Assembly: GCA_015709595.1 (NCBI GenBank) | Contig: CP054178.1 | Coordinates: 1,178,001 to 1,242,000, forward strand | Direction: 5' to 3' | Length of the DNA: 64,000 nucleotides | Origin: Phycisphaeraceae bacterium | GTDB lineage: Bacteria; Planctomycetota; Phycisphaerae; Phycisphaerales; SM1A02 | In this document: in pieces, positions 45,906-55,873 of the stretch | How the letters are laid out: every line of letters begins with the position of its first letter | Numbering within the stretch: the first letter of the stretch is position 1 | The notes under the pieces: model-generated | What the model was told of the DNA's origin: nothing | The model's database searches: none | What the model saw: only the letters and a program-made list of their open reading frames with translations | Position numbers and translations under genes: made by a program

Positions 45906-47162
45906 ATGTCACCTGCCGCCCTCTCCGATGTCACCTTCGACCAGATCGTCGCCGCCCGCGAGCGCATCGCGGGGGGCGTGAGCGAGACGCCCTGCGTCGA
46001 GTCGATGGCCCTGTCCGACCTGTGCGGCTGCACCATCTTCTCGAAACTGGAGTACCTGCAGCGCACCGGGTCGTTCAAGGAGCGCGGGGCGCGCAACGCC
46101 CTGCTGCTGCTTTCCGACGAACAGCGTCGCCGGGGCGTCATCGCCGCCAGCGCGGGCAACCACGCGCTGGCCATCGCCTACCACGGCCGCGAACTGGGCG
46201 TGCCCGTCACGGTCGTCATGCCGCGCTTCGCCCCCATGATCAAGCAGAGCCGCTGCCGCCAGATGGGCGCGACGGTCATCCTGCACGGCGAGCACATCAT
46301 GGACGCCCGCACCCGCGCCGATGAACTGGCCCGCGAACACGGCTTCACGTACATCCACGGCTTCAACGACGCCGCCATCATCGCCGGGCAGGGCACGATG
46401 GGGCTGGAGATTCTTGACCAGGTTCCGCGCGCGGATGCTGTCGTCGTGCCGGTGGGCGGCGGCGGGCTGATCGCCGGGCTGGGGCTGGCGATCAAGACCG
46501 CGAGGCCGCGCACCAGGATCATCGGCGTGGAGCCCGCGCTCTGCGCCAGTTTCAAGGCCGCGCTGGAAGCGGGCGAGCCGGTGACCTTCCCCATGAGCCC
46601 CACGCTGGCCGACGGTCTGGCCGTGCCGCGCGTGGGCGACCGGGCCTTCGCCATCGCGCGCGGGGTGGTCGATCAGGTGGTCACGGTGAGCGAGGAGGAG
46701 ATCGCGCTGGCGATTCTGCGCCTGGCGGAACTGGAGAAGGGTGTGGTGGAGGGCGCTGGCGCCGCGCCGCTCGCCGCGCTGCTCGCGGGGAAACTCGATG
46801 ACCTCAAGGGTCAGCGCGTGGTGCTGGCGTTGTGCGGCGGGAACATCGACCCCACCATGCTCTCGCGCGTCATCGAGCACGGCCTGGTGGTGGACGGGCG
46901 GCTGGCCCAGTTCACCGCCATCATCTCCGACCGGCCCGGCGGGCTGGTGGAGCTGACGCAGGCCATCGCCTCCACGGGCGCGAGCGTGAAGCACATCGAC
47001 CATGAGCGGGCCTTCCACGGGGCCAACGTCTACACCGTGCGCGTGGTCTGCACGGTGGAGACGCATGATGCGGCGCATATCGACCGGCTCCACGCCGCGC
47101 TGGATGCCGCGGGCATTCGCGTGATCGCCCGAACGAGCCCGGGGACGTGCCCGGTGGGGTGA
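45906..47162 (+). CDS. ilvA: Threonine ammonia-lyase with ACT domain
   Basis: 418-residue PLP enzyme deaminating threonine to 2-oxobutanoate, the entry to isoleucine synthesis. The PLP lysine is in [35 protein letters not shown] and [15 protein letters not shown] (phosphate-binding glycine loop) follow. From about residue 335 an ACT domain ([20 protein letters not shown]) suggests allosteric control by an amino acid. ATG 45906 is set by the alignment; there is no SD. The short ACT tail resembles the TdcB/IlvA2 type, so biosynthetic versus catabolic use is open. Confidence 0.88.
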   Translation: MSPAALSDVTFDQIVAARERIAGGVSETPCVESMALSDLCGCTIFSKLEYLQRTGSFKERGARNALLLLSDEQRRRGVIAASAGNHALAIAYHGRELGVPVTVVMPRFAPMIKQSRCRQMGATVILHGEHIMDARTRADELAREHGFTYIHGFNDAAIIAGQGTMGLEILDQVPRADAVVVPVGGGGLIAGLGLAIKTARPRTRIIGVEPALCASFKAALEAGEPVTFPMSPTLADGLAVPRVGDRAFAIARGVVDQVVTVSEEEIALAILRLAELEKGVVEGAGAAPLAALLAGKLDDLKGQRVVLALCGGNIDPTMLSRVIEHGLVVDGRLAQFTAIISDRPGGLVELTQAIASTGASVKHIDHERAFHGANVYTVRVVCTVETHDAAHIDRLHAALDAAGIRVIARTSPGTCPVG

Positions 47163-47262
47163 GGGAGTGCCAGCGCGCTCAGACGGCGGACGGATTCGCG
47201 CGGGCGCGACGGCCTGGGCGCGGATGCCGCGCGATGTCCGGAGTGCGGTGTGTCGATGCCGC

Positions 47263-49287
47263 TCAGCGCACGAAGATCGTCACCCGGTCGATGAACGTCT
47301 CGAACGTGAAGGCGAACACCGGCACGACCACGCGGTGGGTGACGCGCAGTTCAATCTCCGTACTGGCGTGCTCGCGCACGTAGCTGGCCGCGTCCACGCC
47401 GGTCTTCTCGTGCGTGAAGTCGGCGTTGCCGACGGCGAACTCATCGATGGGGTCGAACTGCGTGGTGCCCCAGTTGCGCAGGGCGAGGCGGCAGAGGCCC
47501 CCCGCCGCGTGGCTCACGCGGGTCTCGATGAGCACGTCCAGCCCGGTGGGGGCCGCCACGTCGGTGCGGGCCCGCACGTCGATGATCATCGAGTGCAGGT
47601 CGGCGAAGGACTGGCCGTAACCGGATTTCACATGCAGGTGCTGGTCATCGGATTCGAGCAGGTCATTCAGCCCGCCGGCGATCAGGTCGCCGCGCACCAC
47701 CTGGAACCCGGTGAGTTCGGCAGGCGTGCGGAAGAGCGCGGCGGCGGCGAGGACCGCCTCGTAGGCGTCCACCCGGCCCGCGCCGGAGTCGTTGTCGCGC
47801 CCGGTCGCGCCCAGGTCGATGGCGGTGTCCTGCAGAAGCTGCTTGACCTGCCAGTGATCGAGGTTGGGGTTGGCTTCGAGCATCAGCGCGATGGCGCCGG
47901 CCACGTGGGGCGTGGCCATCGACGTGCCGCTCTTGGTCGAGTAGCCCGAGCAGTTGTTGCTGGTGGAGATGGTGTTGACGCCCGGGGCGGCGATGGTGGG
48001 CTTGAGCTTGCCCGGCGGGTGGGGGAAGTCGAAGTACGGATCGACGCTCTGCCACGTCACCGGCCCGCGGCTGGAGAAGGACGCCACCGCGTCGTTGCAG
48101 TCGGTGGCGCCCACGGTGATCATGTCGGGCACGTCGCCGGGCGTACGCACCGCATCGAACGGGCGGCAGCAGGCGCCCTCGTTGCCGGCGGCGTACACCA
48201 CGATCACGCCCGCGGCCATGGCGTTCTCGCACAGCGACCGCCACACGGCGCGGTTGGGGTTCTGCGAGTGCGGCCAGCCCAGCGACGCGGTGAGGATGTC
48301 CGCCCCGTTGTCCACCCCGTACTGCATGCCGTTCCACACCGACTGCTGGCCGGAGAAACTGTTGAAGAACTTGATCGTCATGATAAGCGCATCCGGCGCC
48401 ATGCCGGTGGTGGTGCCGTTGGTGCCGTCGCCCGCCACCGTGCCGGACACGTGGGTTCCGTGGCTGTTGGTGTCGGAGATGTTGGAGCTGCTGCCGTTGT
48501 TGTCGAAACTCCAGCCGTGAACGTCATCCACGAAGCCGTTGTTGTCATCGTCGATGTTGTTGTTGGGGATCTCGCCGGGATTGGTCCAGATCTGGTTGGC
48601 CAGGTCCGGATGGGTGATGCAGCAGCCGGTGTCGATGACGCCGACGACTACGCCCCGACCGGTGATGTTGAGGTCGCTCCAGACTTCGGGGGCGCGCATG
48701 AGCGCCACGCCGCACTCGATGGCCGAGTCGCCGCCGTCGCCTTCGTTACCGGCGGCCGGCTCGACGGGGAAGACCAGATCGCCGATGGGTGGGTCATGGA
48801 AGATCTCGGCCACACCGTCGAGTGACGCGGCCTGCAGGATGACCTCCTTCGTGGCCGTCACGCCCACCATGTTGTGAAGCCAGAGCGACGCGATGTAGTC
48901 GTTGGTGCGTCCGTTGGCCCGGGCCCGCTCCAGCAGGTCCAGCACCGGCCCCTGGGTGGCGTTGGCGGTCGCCTTGAGCAGCGCCTTGACGGCTTCCCGG
49001 CGTTCCTGCTTCACGGGATGGCGCGAGGCCATGTTGATCGCCTGACGGGAGGCCTGCTCGCGCATCACGATCACCACGGGAATGCGCTCATCCGGGGCGG
49101 CGAACTCGAGCACGCGGGGCAGGTCGCCGGAAAGCTTCTTCAGCGGGGCGTCGTCCGTCGCCGCGGCTGCCGGAAGGATTTCAGCCGCCGCGAAGTGAGT
49201 GGATGATGTCAGCGACAATCCGACCAGCAGCGCCGCGGCCCCCGTGACGGAGAGTGCGCGGCCGAATGACAGACACGAGCAACGCAT
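47263..49287 (-). CDS. Secreted S8 (subtilisin-like) serine protease
   Basis: 674 residues. GAGGAGG lies 7-8 nt before ATG 49287; the signal peptide spans LSVTGAAALLVGLSLTSS to about residue 35. A propeptide-like region (VVIVMREQASRQA) precedes the peptidase domain with the catalytic triad: Asp in GVVVGVIDTGCCITHPDL, His in SHGTHVSGTVAG and Ser in SGTSMATPHVAGA. The insert NIDDDNNGFVDDVHGW binds calcium in relatives. The C-terminal ~150 residues are a beta-rich domain (VTHRVVVPVFAFTFETFIDR at the end). Expected to degrade extracellular protein. Confidence 0.92.
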   Translation of the reverse strand: MRCSCLSFGRALSVTGAAALLVGLSLTSSTHFAAAEILPAAAATDDAPLKKLSGDLPRVLEFAAPDERIPVVIVMREQASRQAINMASRHPVKQERREAVKALLKATANATQGPVLDLLERARANGRTNDYIASLWLHNMVGVTATKEVILQAASLDGVAEIFHDPPIGDLVFPVEPAAGNEGDGGDSAIECGVALMRAPEVWSDLNITGRGVVVGVIDTGCCITHPDLANQIWTNPGEIPNNNIDDDNNGFVDDVHGWSFDNNGSSSNISDTNSHGTHVSGTVAGDGTNGTTTGMAPDALIMTIKFFNSFSGQQSVWNGMQYGVDNGADILTASLGWPHSQNPNRAVWRSLCENAMAAGVIVVYAAGNEGACCRPFDAVRTPGDVPDMITVGATDCNDAVASFSSRGPVTWQSVDPYFDFPHPPGKLKPTIAAPGVNTISTSNNCSGYSTKSGTSMATPHVAGAIALMLEANPNLDHWQVKQLLQDTAIDLGATGRDNDSGAGRVDAYEAVLAAAALFRTPAELTGFQVVRGDLIAGGLNDLLESDDQHLHVKSGYGQSFADLHSMIIDVRARTDVAAPTGLDVLIETRVSHAAGGLCRLALRNWGTTQFDPIDEFAVGNADFTHEKTGVDAASYVREHASTEIELRVTHRVVVPVFAFTFETFIDRVTIFVR

Positions 49288-49513
49288 GGGTTCGCCTCCT
49301 CAGGATTGTGCCCGCCCCACGCGGGATCGGTCCGCAGCCCTCGGCTTGCCCCGCCCGCCCCGGAGTCGTGCCGCCCCGTCGGGCTGAACGGTCAAGATAC
49401 AGCGCCAAGCCGCGATTCGGAAGTCAAAATGATCCGATTGATCGGGGAGAGCGGCTTCCCGCCAGCGTCATCCGATCGGTCCGGATCAGCCAACCCGGCC
49501 ATGACGCCGGGGG

Positions 49514-49519
49514 TATCAT
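49514..49519 (+). promoter_or_regulatory. Candidate -10 box of the Bax inhibitor-1 gene
   Basis: gggggTATCATcaac, 59 nt before ATG 49579. The same wording occurs before ycfL (60692). The rest of the 291-bp gap (49288-49578) shows no other feature. Confidence 0.4.
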
Positions 49520-49578
49520 CAACCACCTGCTTCGAAACGGCCGATGTTGGCTGACGAACAGTTCCGTGGAGGACGCCC

Positions 49579-50415
49579 ATGTTCAGCTTGAACTCGTCGA
49601 ACCCCGCCATTCACAACGACGATGCCTTCAACCCCTACCAGTACCGGGATGAGGGGGCCGCCGCGGTCGCCCGGCCTGCCGTCGCGTCACTGCAGGGGGT
49701 GGTCAACAAGACCTCGCTGCTGGTGGCCATCGCGGTGGTTACCGGAGCGTTCGGCTACTGGCTGCTGAACCAGCTGGGCTGGGGCGTGATCATGATGTCC
49801 TGCCTGGTGGGGTTCATCACCACGATGGTGGCGTATTTCGTGATCGCCCGCAAGCCCGCCGCCGCCATGGTGCTCGGACCGATCTACGCGGCGGTGGAGG
49901 GCGTCTTCCTGGGCGCGCTGACCGCCGGGCTGGAGGCGATCCTGGCCGCCCAGATCGGCGCCACGGTCGCCGGGGGTCTCGCGCTGCAGGCGTTCATCGT
50001 GACCATCGGCATCACCTGCGCCATGCTGGCGCTGTATTCGCTGCGGATCATCCAGCCCACGCGGCGATTCACCGCCGTGGTGGCGACGCTCACGCTCGGT
50101 GCGGCACTGACCTATGGGCTGTCGTGGATTCTCTGGCTGTTCGGCGTGCAGCTGCCCTTCGTCACGCTGGGCAGCGCGATGGAAGGCGGCGCCCCCGCCC
50201 TCATCGGGCTGGGCATCAACGTCGTCTTTCTCATCATCGCCTCGCTGGGACTGATCATCGACTTCGGCGAGGTGGAGGAGCGCATCAACTCCGGCGCGCC
50301 CAAGGCGAGCGAGTGGTACTGCGCCTTCGCCCTGATGGTCACGCTGGCGTGGATCTACTACGAGGCGGTCAAGATCATCTTCCGCGTCGCGATGATGATG
50401 AACAATCGGAATTAG
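49579..50415 (+). CDS. Bax inhibitor-1/YccA-family membrane protein
   Basis: 278 residues with about seven transmembrane helices (for example LLVAIAVVTGAFGYWLL, VIMMSCLVGFITTMVAYFVI, FLIIASLGLIIDFGEVEE). The C-terminal segment IIDFGEVEERINSGAPKASE followed by WYCAFALMVTLAWIYYEAVK carries the acidic pH-sensor region of the TMBIM/BI-1 fold. GGAGG precedes ATG 49579. Family members are calcium leak channels or modulators of membrane proteases (YccA-FtsH); the role here is not shown. Confidence 0.88.
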   Translation: MFSLNSSNPAIHNDDAFNPYQYRDEGAAAVARPAVASLQGVVNKTSLLVAIAVVTGAFGYWLLNQLGWGVIMMSCLVGFITTMVAYFVIARKPAAAMVLGPIYAAVEGVFLGALTAGLEAILAAQIGATVAGGLALQAFIVTIGITCAMLALYSLRIIQPTRRFTAVVATLTLGAALTYGLSWILWLFGVQLPFVTLGSAMEGGAPALIGLGINVVFLIIASLGLIIDFGEVEERINSGAPKASEWYCAFALMVTLAWIYYEAVKIIFRVAMMMNNRN

Positions 50416-50527
50416 CCCGACGGAGCAGGGCATCGGGGATGACGGCGCCCCGGAGGCGTCAAAACCTCACCCTCTCTTCGTCGCGTTGTTCATTCGTCAT
50501 CCCGTTGCACCGCCCGAGGGAGCCCCC

Positions 50528-51157
50528 ATGGCTGCTCCGCCGCGTCTGAAGTGGACGCAGATCGACGCGGAACTGCGGGGGGAGCTGGAGGCGATCCTCC
50601 GGGCCGTCCGCGCGAAGCGCGATCCGGAGCGGTCGCTGTTCCACAACGACTCCGACGAGTTCATGCCGTTCGTCCTGCTGGCGATCATCGCGGCCGGCGT
50701 CGGGCTGATCGCCTGCAGTTACTTCCTGATCGTCGATGATGGTCTTTCGGGCATCGGCGACCTGCTTGGCTCGCTGTTGAGCGCTCCGATCTCGACAGTC
50801 CGCGCCTTGATCTCCAGCCACCCGTACGCCGCCGGATTGGTCGGGTCGCTGCTGGCGCTGATTCTGCTGGGTTGGATCTGGCTGCGTCATCACGGGCGGC
50901 GCGGCCTGGCCATCACGCGGTACGCACTGGTGATCCTGCGCGGGCCGCGCGTTCGGGTCATTCCGTACTGCGACGTGGCGTCCACAACCCTGTCCAGTCA
51001 TGGTCGGCGCGGGTCGCGATTCACGGTGCTCAGAATCCTGTGGCGTGATGGACGGTCCACGGACCTCATCGCCACTCGAAACTGGGCAAACCTCGCGGTC
51101 GCGCGGATCGCCGAGGTGAACGACGCGGATGCCCGACAGGCGGACGCCGCGGGCTGA
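50528..51157 (+). CDS. Two-helix membrane protein of unknown function
   Basis: 209 residues. GAGGGAG precedes ATG 50528. Two transmembrane segments (FVLLAIIAAGVGLIACSYFL; GLVGSLLALILLGWIWL) are followed by a C-terminal domain GLAITRYALVILRGPRVRVI then PYCDVASTTLS, similar to bacterial PH-like (YdbS/DUF304) domains that sit on membranes. An acidic N-terminal cytosolic segment precedes helix 1. It lies 112 bp after the BI-1 gene and could be co-transcribed. No firm family. Confidence 0.6.
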   Translation: MAAPPRLKWTQIDAELRGELEAILRAVRAKRDPERSLFHNDSDEFMPFVLLAIIAAGVGLIACSYFLIVDDGLSGIGDLLGSLLSAPISTVRALISSHPYAAGLVGSLLALILLGWIWLRHHGRRGLAITRYALVILRGPRVRVIPYCDVASTTLSSHGRRGSRFTVLRILWRDGRSTDLIATRNWANLAVARIAEVNDADARQADAAG

Positions 51158-51164
51158 GCGCCGC

Positions 51165-52247
51165 TCACACGCCCGCCCGGGCGGTGAAGAACCGCCCGAA
51201 CGTGCGGCGGAAGAACGAGTACCCCTGCTTGCGCGACCACCACAGCCGGTTCCCCAGGTAGCGGAACGGCCCGGAGAGAATCAGCCACCACGCACCGAGC
51301 AGGGCGCGGACGCCCATCCTCTCGGTTCTGTGCGGCAGGTCGGGGTAGAACGCTCGGATCAGCCGCCGCGAGATCATCAGGTCAAGCGCCTTGATCTCCG
51401 ACTTCGACAGCCGATCGAGGTAGTAGTATCGGCGCGAGGTGTTGAGGCCCTTCGTGCCCGCGACCACGGTGTGCTGCTGCTCCGCGGGGTTGATGTGCGG
51501 CACGTCGAGAATCGCGGGATCGAAGGGTACGCCCACGAAGGCGCTCAGCGTCCGACCCACGGACGTCGGATCGGTCACCATCTCCTCGTACTTCACCAGC
51601 ATCACACGATGAGGCATGGCGCTTGCCAGCGCCGAAGCAATCGACAATCCCCGGTTCCAGCTCACCGCCCAGCCGATGATGCGCTCGCGGTCGGGAAAAC
51701 GCTTCTTCTTCGAGGCGCACACGTCGTAGGGGTTGCGAACCATGTAGACCAGCCGGGCATCCGGAATCGCCCGCAGGATCTCCCGCGCCATGAAGATGTA
51801 CGAAGTGCCCTTCTGGCACCAGAACGACGCGCCGGCCTGCTCGGTGAGAAACCGCATCGCCTCCAGGTACAGTGCGAGCGCGTCCGCCTGCGGGTGATCC
51901 GCCGCCCAGCGCGGCAGGTATTCCGCCACCCGTGCCGCCAGATCGGGTTCCTCCACGCGCATGTTGCGGGCGATCCACTCGGCCCTGGGGGCCAGCGGCA
52001 TCCGATCCAGCCGGGCCCGGTGCTCGAAGAAGATGCCCTCGTCCCGGATGGCGAAACATCCGGTCATGCGGCCCACGATCAGCGTCGTGACCGTGTTCCC
52101 GCAATGCTGTCGCCCCAGGATGAACACCGGCGCCGTGGGCAGCCGCCCCGACGTGAGGACCGGTGCAGACGGGGCGACGGGCTGGTCGAGGGCGGCCTCG
52201 GGCATGGCTGGGCTGCTGGGGCGAGTTGCGTGGGGGTTTTCTCCCAT
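51165..52247 (-). CDS. Sulfotransferase
   Basis: 360 residues (ATG 52205 is an alternative start). PAPS-dependent transfer of sulfate to a hydroxyl or amine. The 5'-phosphosulfate loop is variant: VFILGRQHCGNTVTTLI instead of the usual G..RSGTT. The 3'-phosphate site is VYMVRNPYDVCASKKKRF with Arg and a later Ser (AVSWNRGLS). The C-terminal ~50 residues are hydrophobic/basic (LLGAWWLILSGPFRYLGNRL), perhaps membrane-associating. Divergent from the first GT4 of the glycan locus, and so its outermost member. Acceptor unknown. Confidence 0.78.
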   Translation of the reverse strand: MGENPHATRPSSPAMPEAALDQPVAPSAPVLTSGRLPTAPVFILGRQHCGNTVTTLIVGRMTGCFAIRDEGIFFEHRARLDRMPLAPRAEWIARNMRVEEPDLAARVAEYLPRWAADHPQADALALYLEAMRFLTEQAGASFWCQKGTSYIFMAREILRAIPDARLVYMVRNPYDVCASKKKRFPDRERIIGWAVSWNRGLSIASALASAMPHRVMLVKYEEMVTDPTSVGRTLSAFVGVPFDPAILDVPHINPAEQQHTVVAGTKGLNTSRRYYYLDRLSKSEIKALDLMISRRLIRAFYPDLPHRTERMGVRALLGAWWLILSGPFRYLGNRLWWSRKQGYSFFRRTFGRFFTARAGV

Positions 52248-52402
52248 CGACCCGCCGGCTCATAGACTTGCGTCATCAACAACCGCCCCCACCACCAGCA
52301 TATTCCCATAACTTGTTTCGGGGTACCGCCTTGCGAACCACAGGCCTGGCGGAGTCGTAACCCGTGGAGTCTCCGCTTCCCCAGGTCGATACCAGAAGTC
52401 CC

Positions 52403-53734
52403 ATGCCACCCCAGCCACCCCAAGACCGGGGCACCTTTCTGGTCCTGAGCCAGGTCTACGTGCCTGACCCCGCCAGCGTGGGCCAGCACATGGCCGACGC
52501 CGCCGCCGAGATGGCCCGGCGAGGGTACCGGGTGCTCGTGTTCGCCTCGGCCCGCGGATTCGAGGATCCGTCAAAGAAGTACAAGTCGCGCGAGCGGATC
52601 GACGGGGTGGAAATCATCCGCTTTCCCCTCTCGTCGTTCGGCAAGCAGTCGATCGCCATGCGCCTCGTGGGCGGCATGATCTTCGTGCTTCAATGCGTGG
52701 TCGCGGGCGTGTTCGTGCATCGGCTCCGGGGCATTCTGGTGAGCACCTCGCCCCCCATGTGCCCGATCGGGGCGATTGTCATCGCGCTGCTGCGGCGCGT
52801 GCCGATCACCTATTGGGCCATGGACCTCAACCCCGACCAGATGATCGCCATGGGCTTGACGAAGCCGACATCGACGCCCGCGCGGGTCTTCGACTGGATG
52901 AACCGGCGCATCCTGAAACGCGCTGCGGCGGTGGTCGCGCTCGACCGCTTCATGGGCGAGCGGCTCGAGGCCAAGACGCCGGTGGGCGAGCGGATGGCCA
53001 TCATGCCCCCCTGGCCCCACGAGGAAGTGGAAGAGCCGCTGAAGCACGAGGACAACCCATTCCGCGTCCAGCACGGGCTGGAGGGCAGGTTTGTCGTCAT
53101 GTACAGCGGCAACCACAGCATCGTGCATCCCATCACCACGGTGCTGGAGGCGGCCAAGCGGCTGCGCGACGATGACCGCTTCGTCTTCATGTTCATCGGG
53201 GGCGGGCTGGCGAAGCGCGACGTGGAGCAAGCCATCGCCTCGGGCGTCGCCCCCAATGTGCGGTCGCTGCCCTACCAGCCGCTGGAGACGCTGCGCTACT
53301 CGTTGTCGGCGGCGGATGTCCACGTGGTCTCCGTGGGCGACAACATGGTGGGCATCGTGCATCCGTGCAAGATCTACGGGGCCATGGCGGTGGGGCGGCC
53401 GATCCTGCTCATCGGGCCTGACCCCTGCCACGCGTCGGACATCCTGCGGGACCACCCCGTGGGCTGGCACATCAAGCACGGCGACGTGGACGGCGCGGTC
53501 AAGGCCCTGCGCGAGATGGCGGACGCCGATCCCGCCGCGCTCGACGCGATGGGCCGGCGCGCGGCGAACCTGGTCGCCACCCGATTCAGCAAGCCCACGC
53601 TCATGGGGGCGTTCTGCGACACCATCGAGCGCACCATGCGCCGGGGCTCCACACATGCGACCGCGCCCGGCGAACACGCCGAACAGACGTGCGGGACCAC
53701 CGGCTCACGACGCGCCCGGAAAGAGGCCGCATGA
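52403..53734 (+). CDS. GT4-family glycosyltransferase (WbuB/WcaI-like)
   Basis: 443 residues from ATG 52403 (GTG 52364 possible). N-terminal FLVLSQVYVPDPASVGQHMA and a membrane-associating hydrophobic segment LVGGMIFVLQCVVAGVFV are typical of WbuB/WcaI-like enzymes. The donor domain has VVMYSGNHSIVHPITTVLEA, FMFIGGGLAKRDVEQ, SLPYQPLETLRYSLSAADVH and KIYGAMAVGRPILLIG (the KxxE-like position is degenerate). First gene of the plus-strand glycan operon; its stop overlaps the next start (ATGA). Donor sugar unknown. Confidence 0.85.
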   Translation: MPPQPPQDRGTFLVLSQVYVPDPASVGQHMADAAAEMARRGYRVLVFASARGFEDPSKKYKSRERIDGVEIIRFPLSSFGKQSIAMRLVGGMIFVLQCVVAGVFVHRLRGILVSTSPPMCPIGAIVIALLRRVPITYWAMDLNPDQMIAMGLTKPTSTPARVFDWMNRRILKRAAAVVALDRFMGERLEAKTPVGERMAIMPPWPHEEVEEPLKHEDNPFRVQHGLEGRFVVMYSGNHSIVHPITTVLEAAKRLRDDDRFVFMFIGGGLAKRDVEQAIASGVAPNVRSLPYQPLETLRYSLSAADVHVVSVGDNMVGIVHPCKIYGAMAVGRPILLIGPDPCHASDILRDHPVGWHIKHGDVDGAVKALREMADADPAALDAMGRRAANLVATRFSKPTLMGAFCDTIERTMRRGSTHATAPGEHAEQTCGTTGSRRARKEAA

Positions 53735-54300
53735 CCGACGGCTCGCCGCCCATGCCGGCGCAGCACAGCCCGCACCCGGTGGGCAACCGGTTGGCGCGCG
53801 CCGTGTGGGGCTGCGCGTGGGCGGCGTTCTTCCGCACCTCGCCGCGCCCGCTCCACCGCTGGCGCAACTGGCTGCTGCGGCTGTTCGGCGCGTCGCTGCA
53901 CCCGACCGCGCGGGTGTATCCCCGCGCCCGCGTGTGGCTGCCTCGCAATCTGACCATGGGACGCCACGCCTGCATCGCGGATGATGTGGATGTCTACTGC
54001 GTCGCGCCGATCACGGTGGGCGACTTCTCCACCGTGAGCCAGTACTCATACCTCTGTGCCGCGTCGCACGACTTTGACGATGTTCACCATCCTCTGACCA
54101 CCGCGCCGATCGTCATCGGCCGCCGCTGCTGGATCGCGGCGGACGTCTTCGTCGCACCCGGCGTCATCATCGCCGACGGTGCGGTGGTGGGGGCGCGGTC
54201 GGGGGTCTTCTCCGACCTGCCCGCGTGGACCGTCTGCGCCGGAACGCCCGCCAGGCCGCTGCGACCCCGGAAAATCGGCCCGGCGGACTTCGGAGCATAG
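53731..54300 (+). CDS. WcaF-type hexapeptide acyltransferase
   Basis: 189 residues. Left-handed beta-helix acetyltransferase, expected to O-acetylate a sugar using acetyl-CoA. Repeats such as LHPTARVYPRARVWLP, ITVGDFSTVSQYSYLC and APIVIGRRCWIAADVFVAPG, VIIADGAVVGARSGVF; the catalytic His is in AASHDF. ATG 53731 overlaps the GT4 stop (ATGA), so the two are co-translated. Two paralogous domains follow in the next two genes. Confidence 0.86.
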   Translation: MTDGSPPMPAQHSPHPVGNRLARAVWGCAWAAFFRTSPRPLHRWRNWLLRLFGASLHPTARVYPRARVWLPRNLTMGRHACIADDVDVYCVAPITVGDFSTVSQYSYLCAASHDFDDVHHPLTTAPIVIGRRCWIAADVFVAPGVIIADGAVVGARSGVFSDLPAWTVCAGTPARPLRPRKIGPADFGA

Positions 54301-54313
54301 TTGAAGCACGCCC

Positions 54314-55873
54314 ATGATCGACGTCATGATCATCGCGTACAACGAGGCCCTGAACCTGCCGCACTGCCTCAGGGCGCTGCAGGGGTGGACGCGGCGCGTG
54401 TTCGTGATCGACAGCGGCTCGACGGACGGCACGCCCGACATCGCGCAGTCGCTGGGCGCCGAGGTTGTTCATCACCCCTGGGAGGGTTACGCCCGGCAGA
54501 AGAACTGGGGATTGAAGAACCTGCCATTCGAGTCCCCGTGGATTCTGATCCTCGACGCCGACGAGGTCATCACGCCGCGGGTGCGCGACCGGCTGGTGGA
54601 TATCGCCTCCAAGCCCGTCGATCACGTCCCGGAAAACGGCTTCTTCATCAACCGCATCACGTACTTCATGGGAAGCCCGATCCGGCACTGCGGGTTTTTT
54701 CCCAACTGGAACATGCGGTTCTTCAAGCGCGGCCTGGCCTCATACGAGGACCGGGCGGTGCATGAGCACATGGTCATCGCCGATCCGGTGGGGTACATCC
54801 GCGAGCCGATGATCCACGACGACCGACGCGGGCTTGAGCACTACATCGCCAAGCACAACCGGTACTCGACGCTGGAGGCCCGCGCCCTGTTCGAGGAGAT
54901 CACGCGCGAGGAAGGGGCGCGCGACGAGGCCAACCTGGCGCGCGAGACGCGCCTGCGACGCTGGCTCAAGCGCAACGTCATGCCCAACCTGCCCTTCGCG
55001 GGCATGTGGCGCTTCGTCTACATGTACTTCTTCCGGCTGGGCGTGCTGGACGGCCGCGCGGGACTGGAGTTCTGCAAGTTCATCGCCATGTATGACTCGC
55101 TGGTTTCGCTGAAGCTGCGCGATCTGCGGCGTCAGGCGAAGCGGCGCGGCGCGGCGGGCACTGAGCTGGACGCCGCCCCCGTGCGCGGACTGGCGGTGGC
55201 GGAGGGGGCGATCGGCGCGACAAGCTCTCACCCCATCCCGCTCCCGGCGGGAGAGGGGGTGAAGAGCAGCCCTCACGCCGGTTCTTTCCGGGAAGAGGCG
55301 GCGGAACCAAGGGGGGACGCCGTCACCGACGCGCCCACGCAGATGCAGCCGGAAAGCAGCCCGTGGACGCTGAAGGAGAAGATCGGGCGCGGGTTGTGGA
55401 TGGTCCTGGGTCGTCCGCTCTTCCGCATGACATTCCACAACTGGCACGGCTTCCGCGCCCTGATCCTGCGATGCTTCGGCGCCAGGATCGGCAAGGGCGT
55501 CGCCATCCGGCCCACGGTCAACATCGAGGTGCCGTGGATGATCGAACTCCGGGACGGCGCCACCGTGGGCGACTACGCCATCCTGTATTCGCTGGGCCAG
55601 ATCACCGTGGGACGGCGAGCCATCATCAGCCAGTACGCCCATCTCTGCGCGGGCACGCACGATTACGCGGACCACACCTTCCGCCTGCTGCGCACGCCCA
55701 TCACGATCGGCGACGACGTGTGGATCGGGGCGGACGCCTTCATCGGGCCCGGGGTCACCGTGGGCGACCTGAGCGTGGTCGGGGCCCGCTCCAGCGTGTA
55801 CAAGTCCATCGGGCGGAAGCAGGTCTTCGTGGGCAACCCCGCCAAGCCCATCAAGGAGCGCGTGCTGCGATGA
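54314..55873 (+). CDS. GT2 glycosyltransferase fused to a WcaF-type acyltransferase
   Basis: 519 residues. Residues 1-~290 form a GT2 domain: VMIIAYNEALNLPHCLRAL, VFVIDSGSTDGTPDIAQSLG, the metal-binding ILDADEV and YEDRAVHEHMV. Residues ~344-519 form a hexapeptide acyltransferase: ITVGRRAIISQYAHLCAGTH with the catalytic His, then IGDDVWIGADAFIGPGVTVG. The linker (~294-343) includes a palindromic repeat (HPIPLPAGEGVKSS). Single enzymes of each kind flank this gene, so the fusion may be recent. An in-frame ATG at 55343, without an SD, could restart the second domain. Stop overlaps next start (ATGA). Confidence 0.85.
   Translation: MIDVMIIAYNEALNLPHCLRALQGWTRRVFVIDSGSTDGTPDIAQSLGAEVVHHPWEGYARQKNWGLKNLPFESPWILILDADEVITPRVRDRLVDIASKPVDHVPENGFFINRITYFMGSPIRHCGFFPNWNMRFFKRGLASYEDRAVHEHMVIADPVGYIREPMIHDDRRGLEHYIAKHNRYSTLEARALFEEITREEGARDEANLARETRLRRWLKRNVMPNLPFAGMWRFVYMYFFRLGVLDGRAGLEFCKFIAMYDSLVSLKLRDLRRQAKRRGAAGTELDAAPVRGLAVAEGAIGATSSHPIPLPAGEGVKSSPHAGSFREEAAEPRGDAVTDAPTQMQPESSPWTLKEKIGRGLWMVLGRPLFRMTFHNWHGFRALILRCFGARIGKGVAIRPTVNIEVPWMIELRDGATVGDYAILYSLGQITVGRRAIISQYAHLCAGTHDYADHTFRLLRTPITIGDDVWIGADAFIGPGVTVGDLSVVGARSSVYKSIGRKQVFVGNPAKPIKERVLR
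55221..55268. repeat. CTCTCCC/GGGAGAG-type palindromic repeat, copy 4, in the fusion linker
   Basis: agctctcaccccatcccgct followed by cccggcgggagagggggtga. In frame, between the two catalytic domains. Confidence 0.65.
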
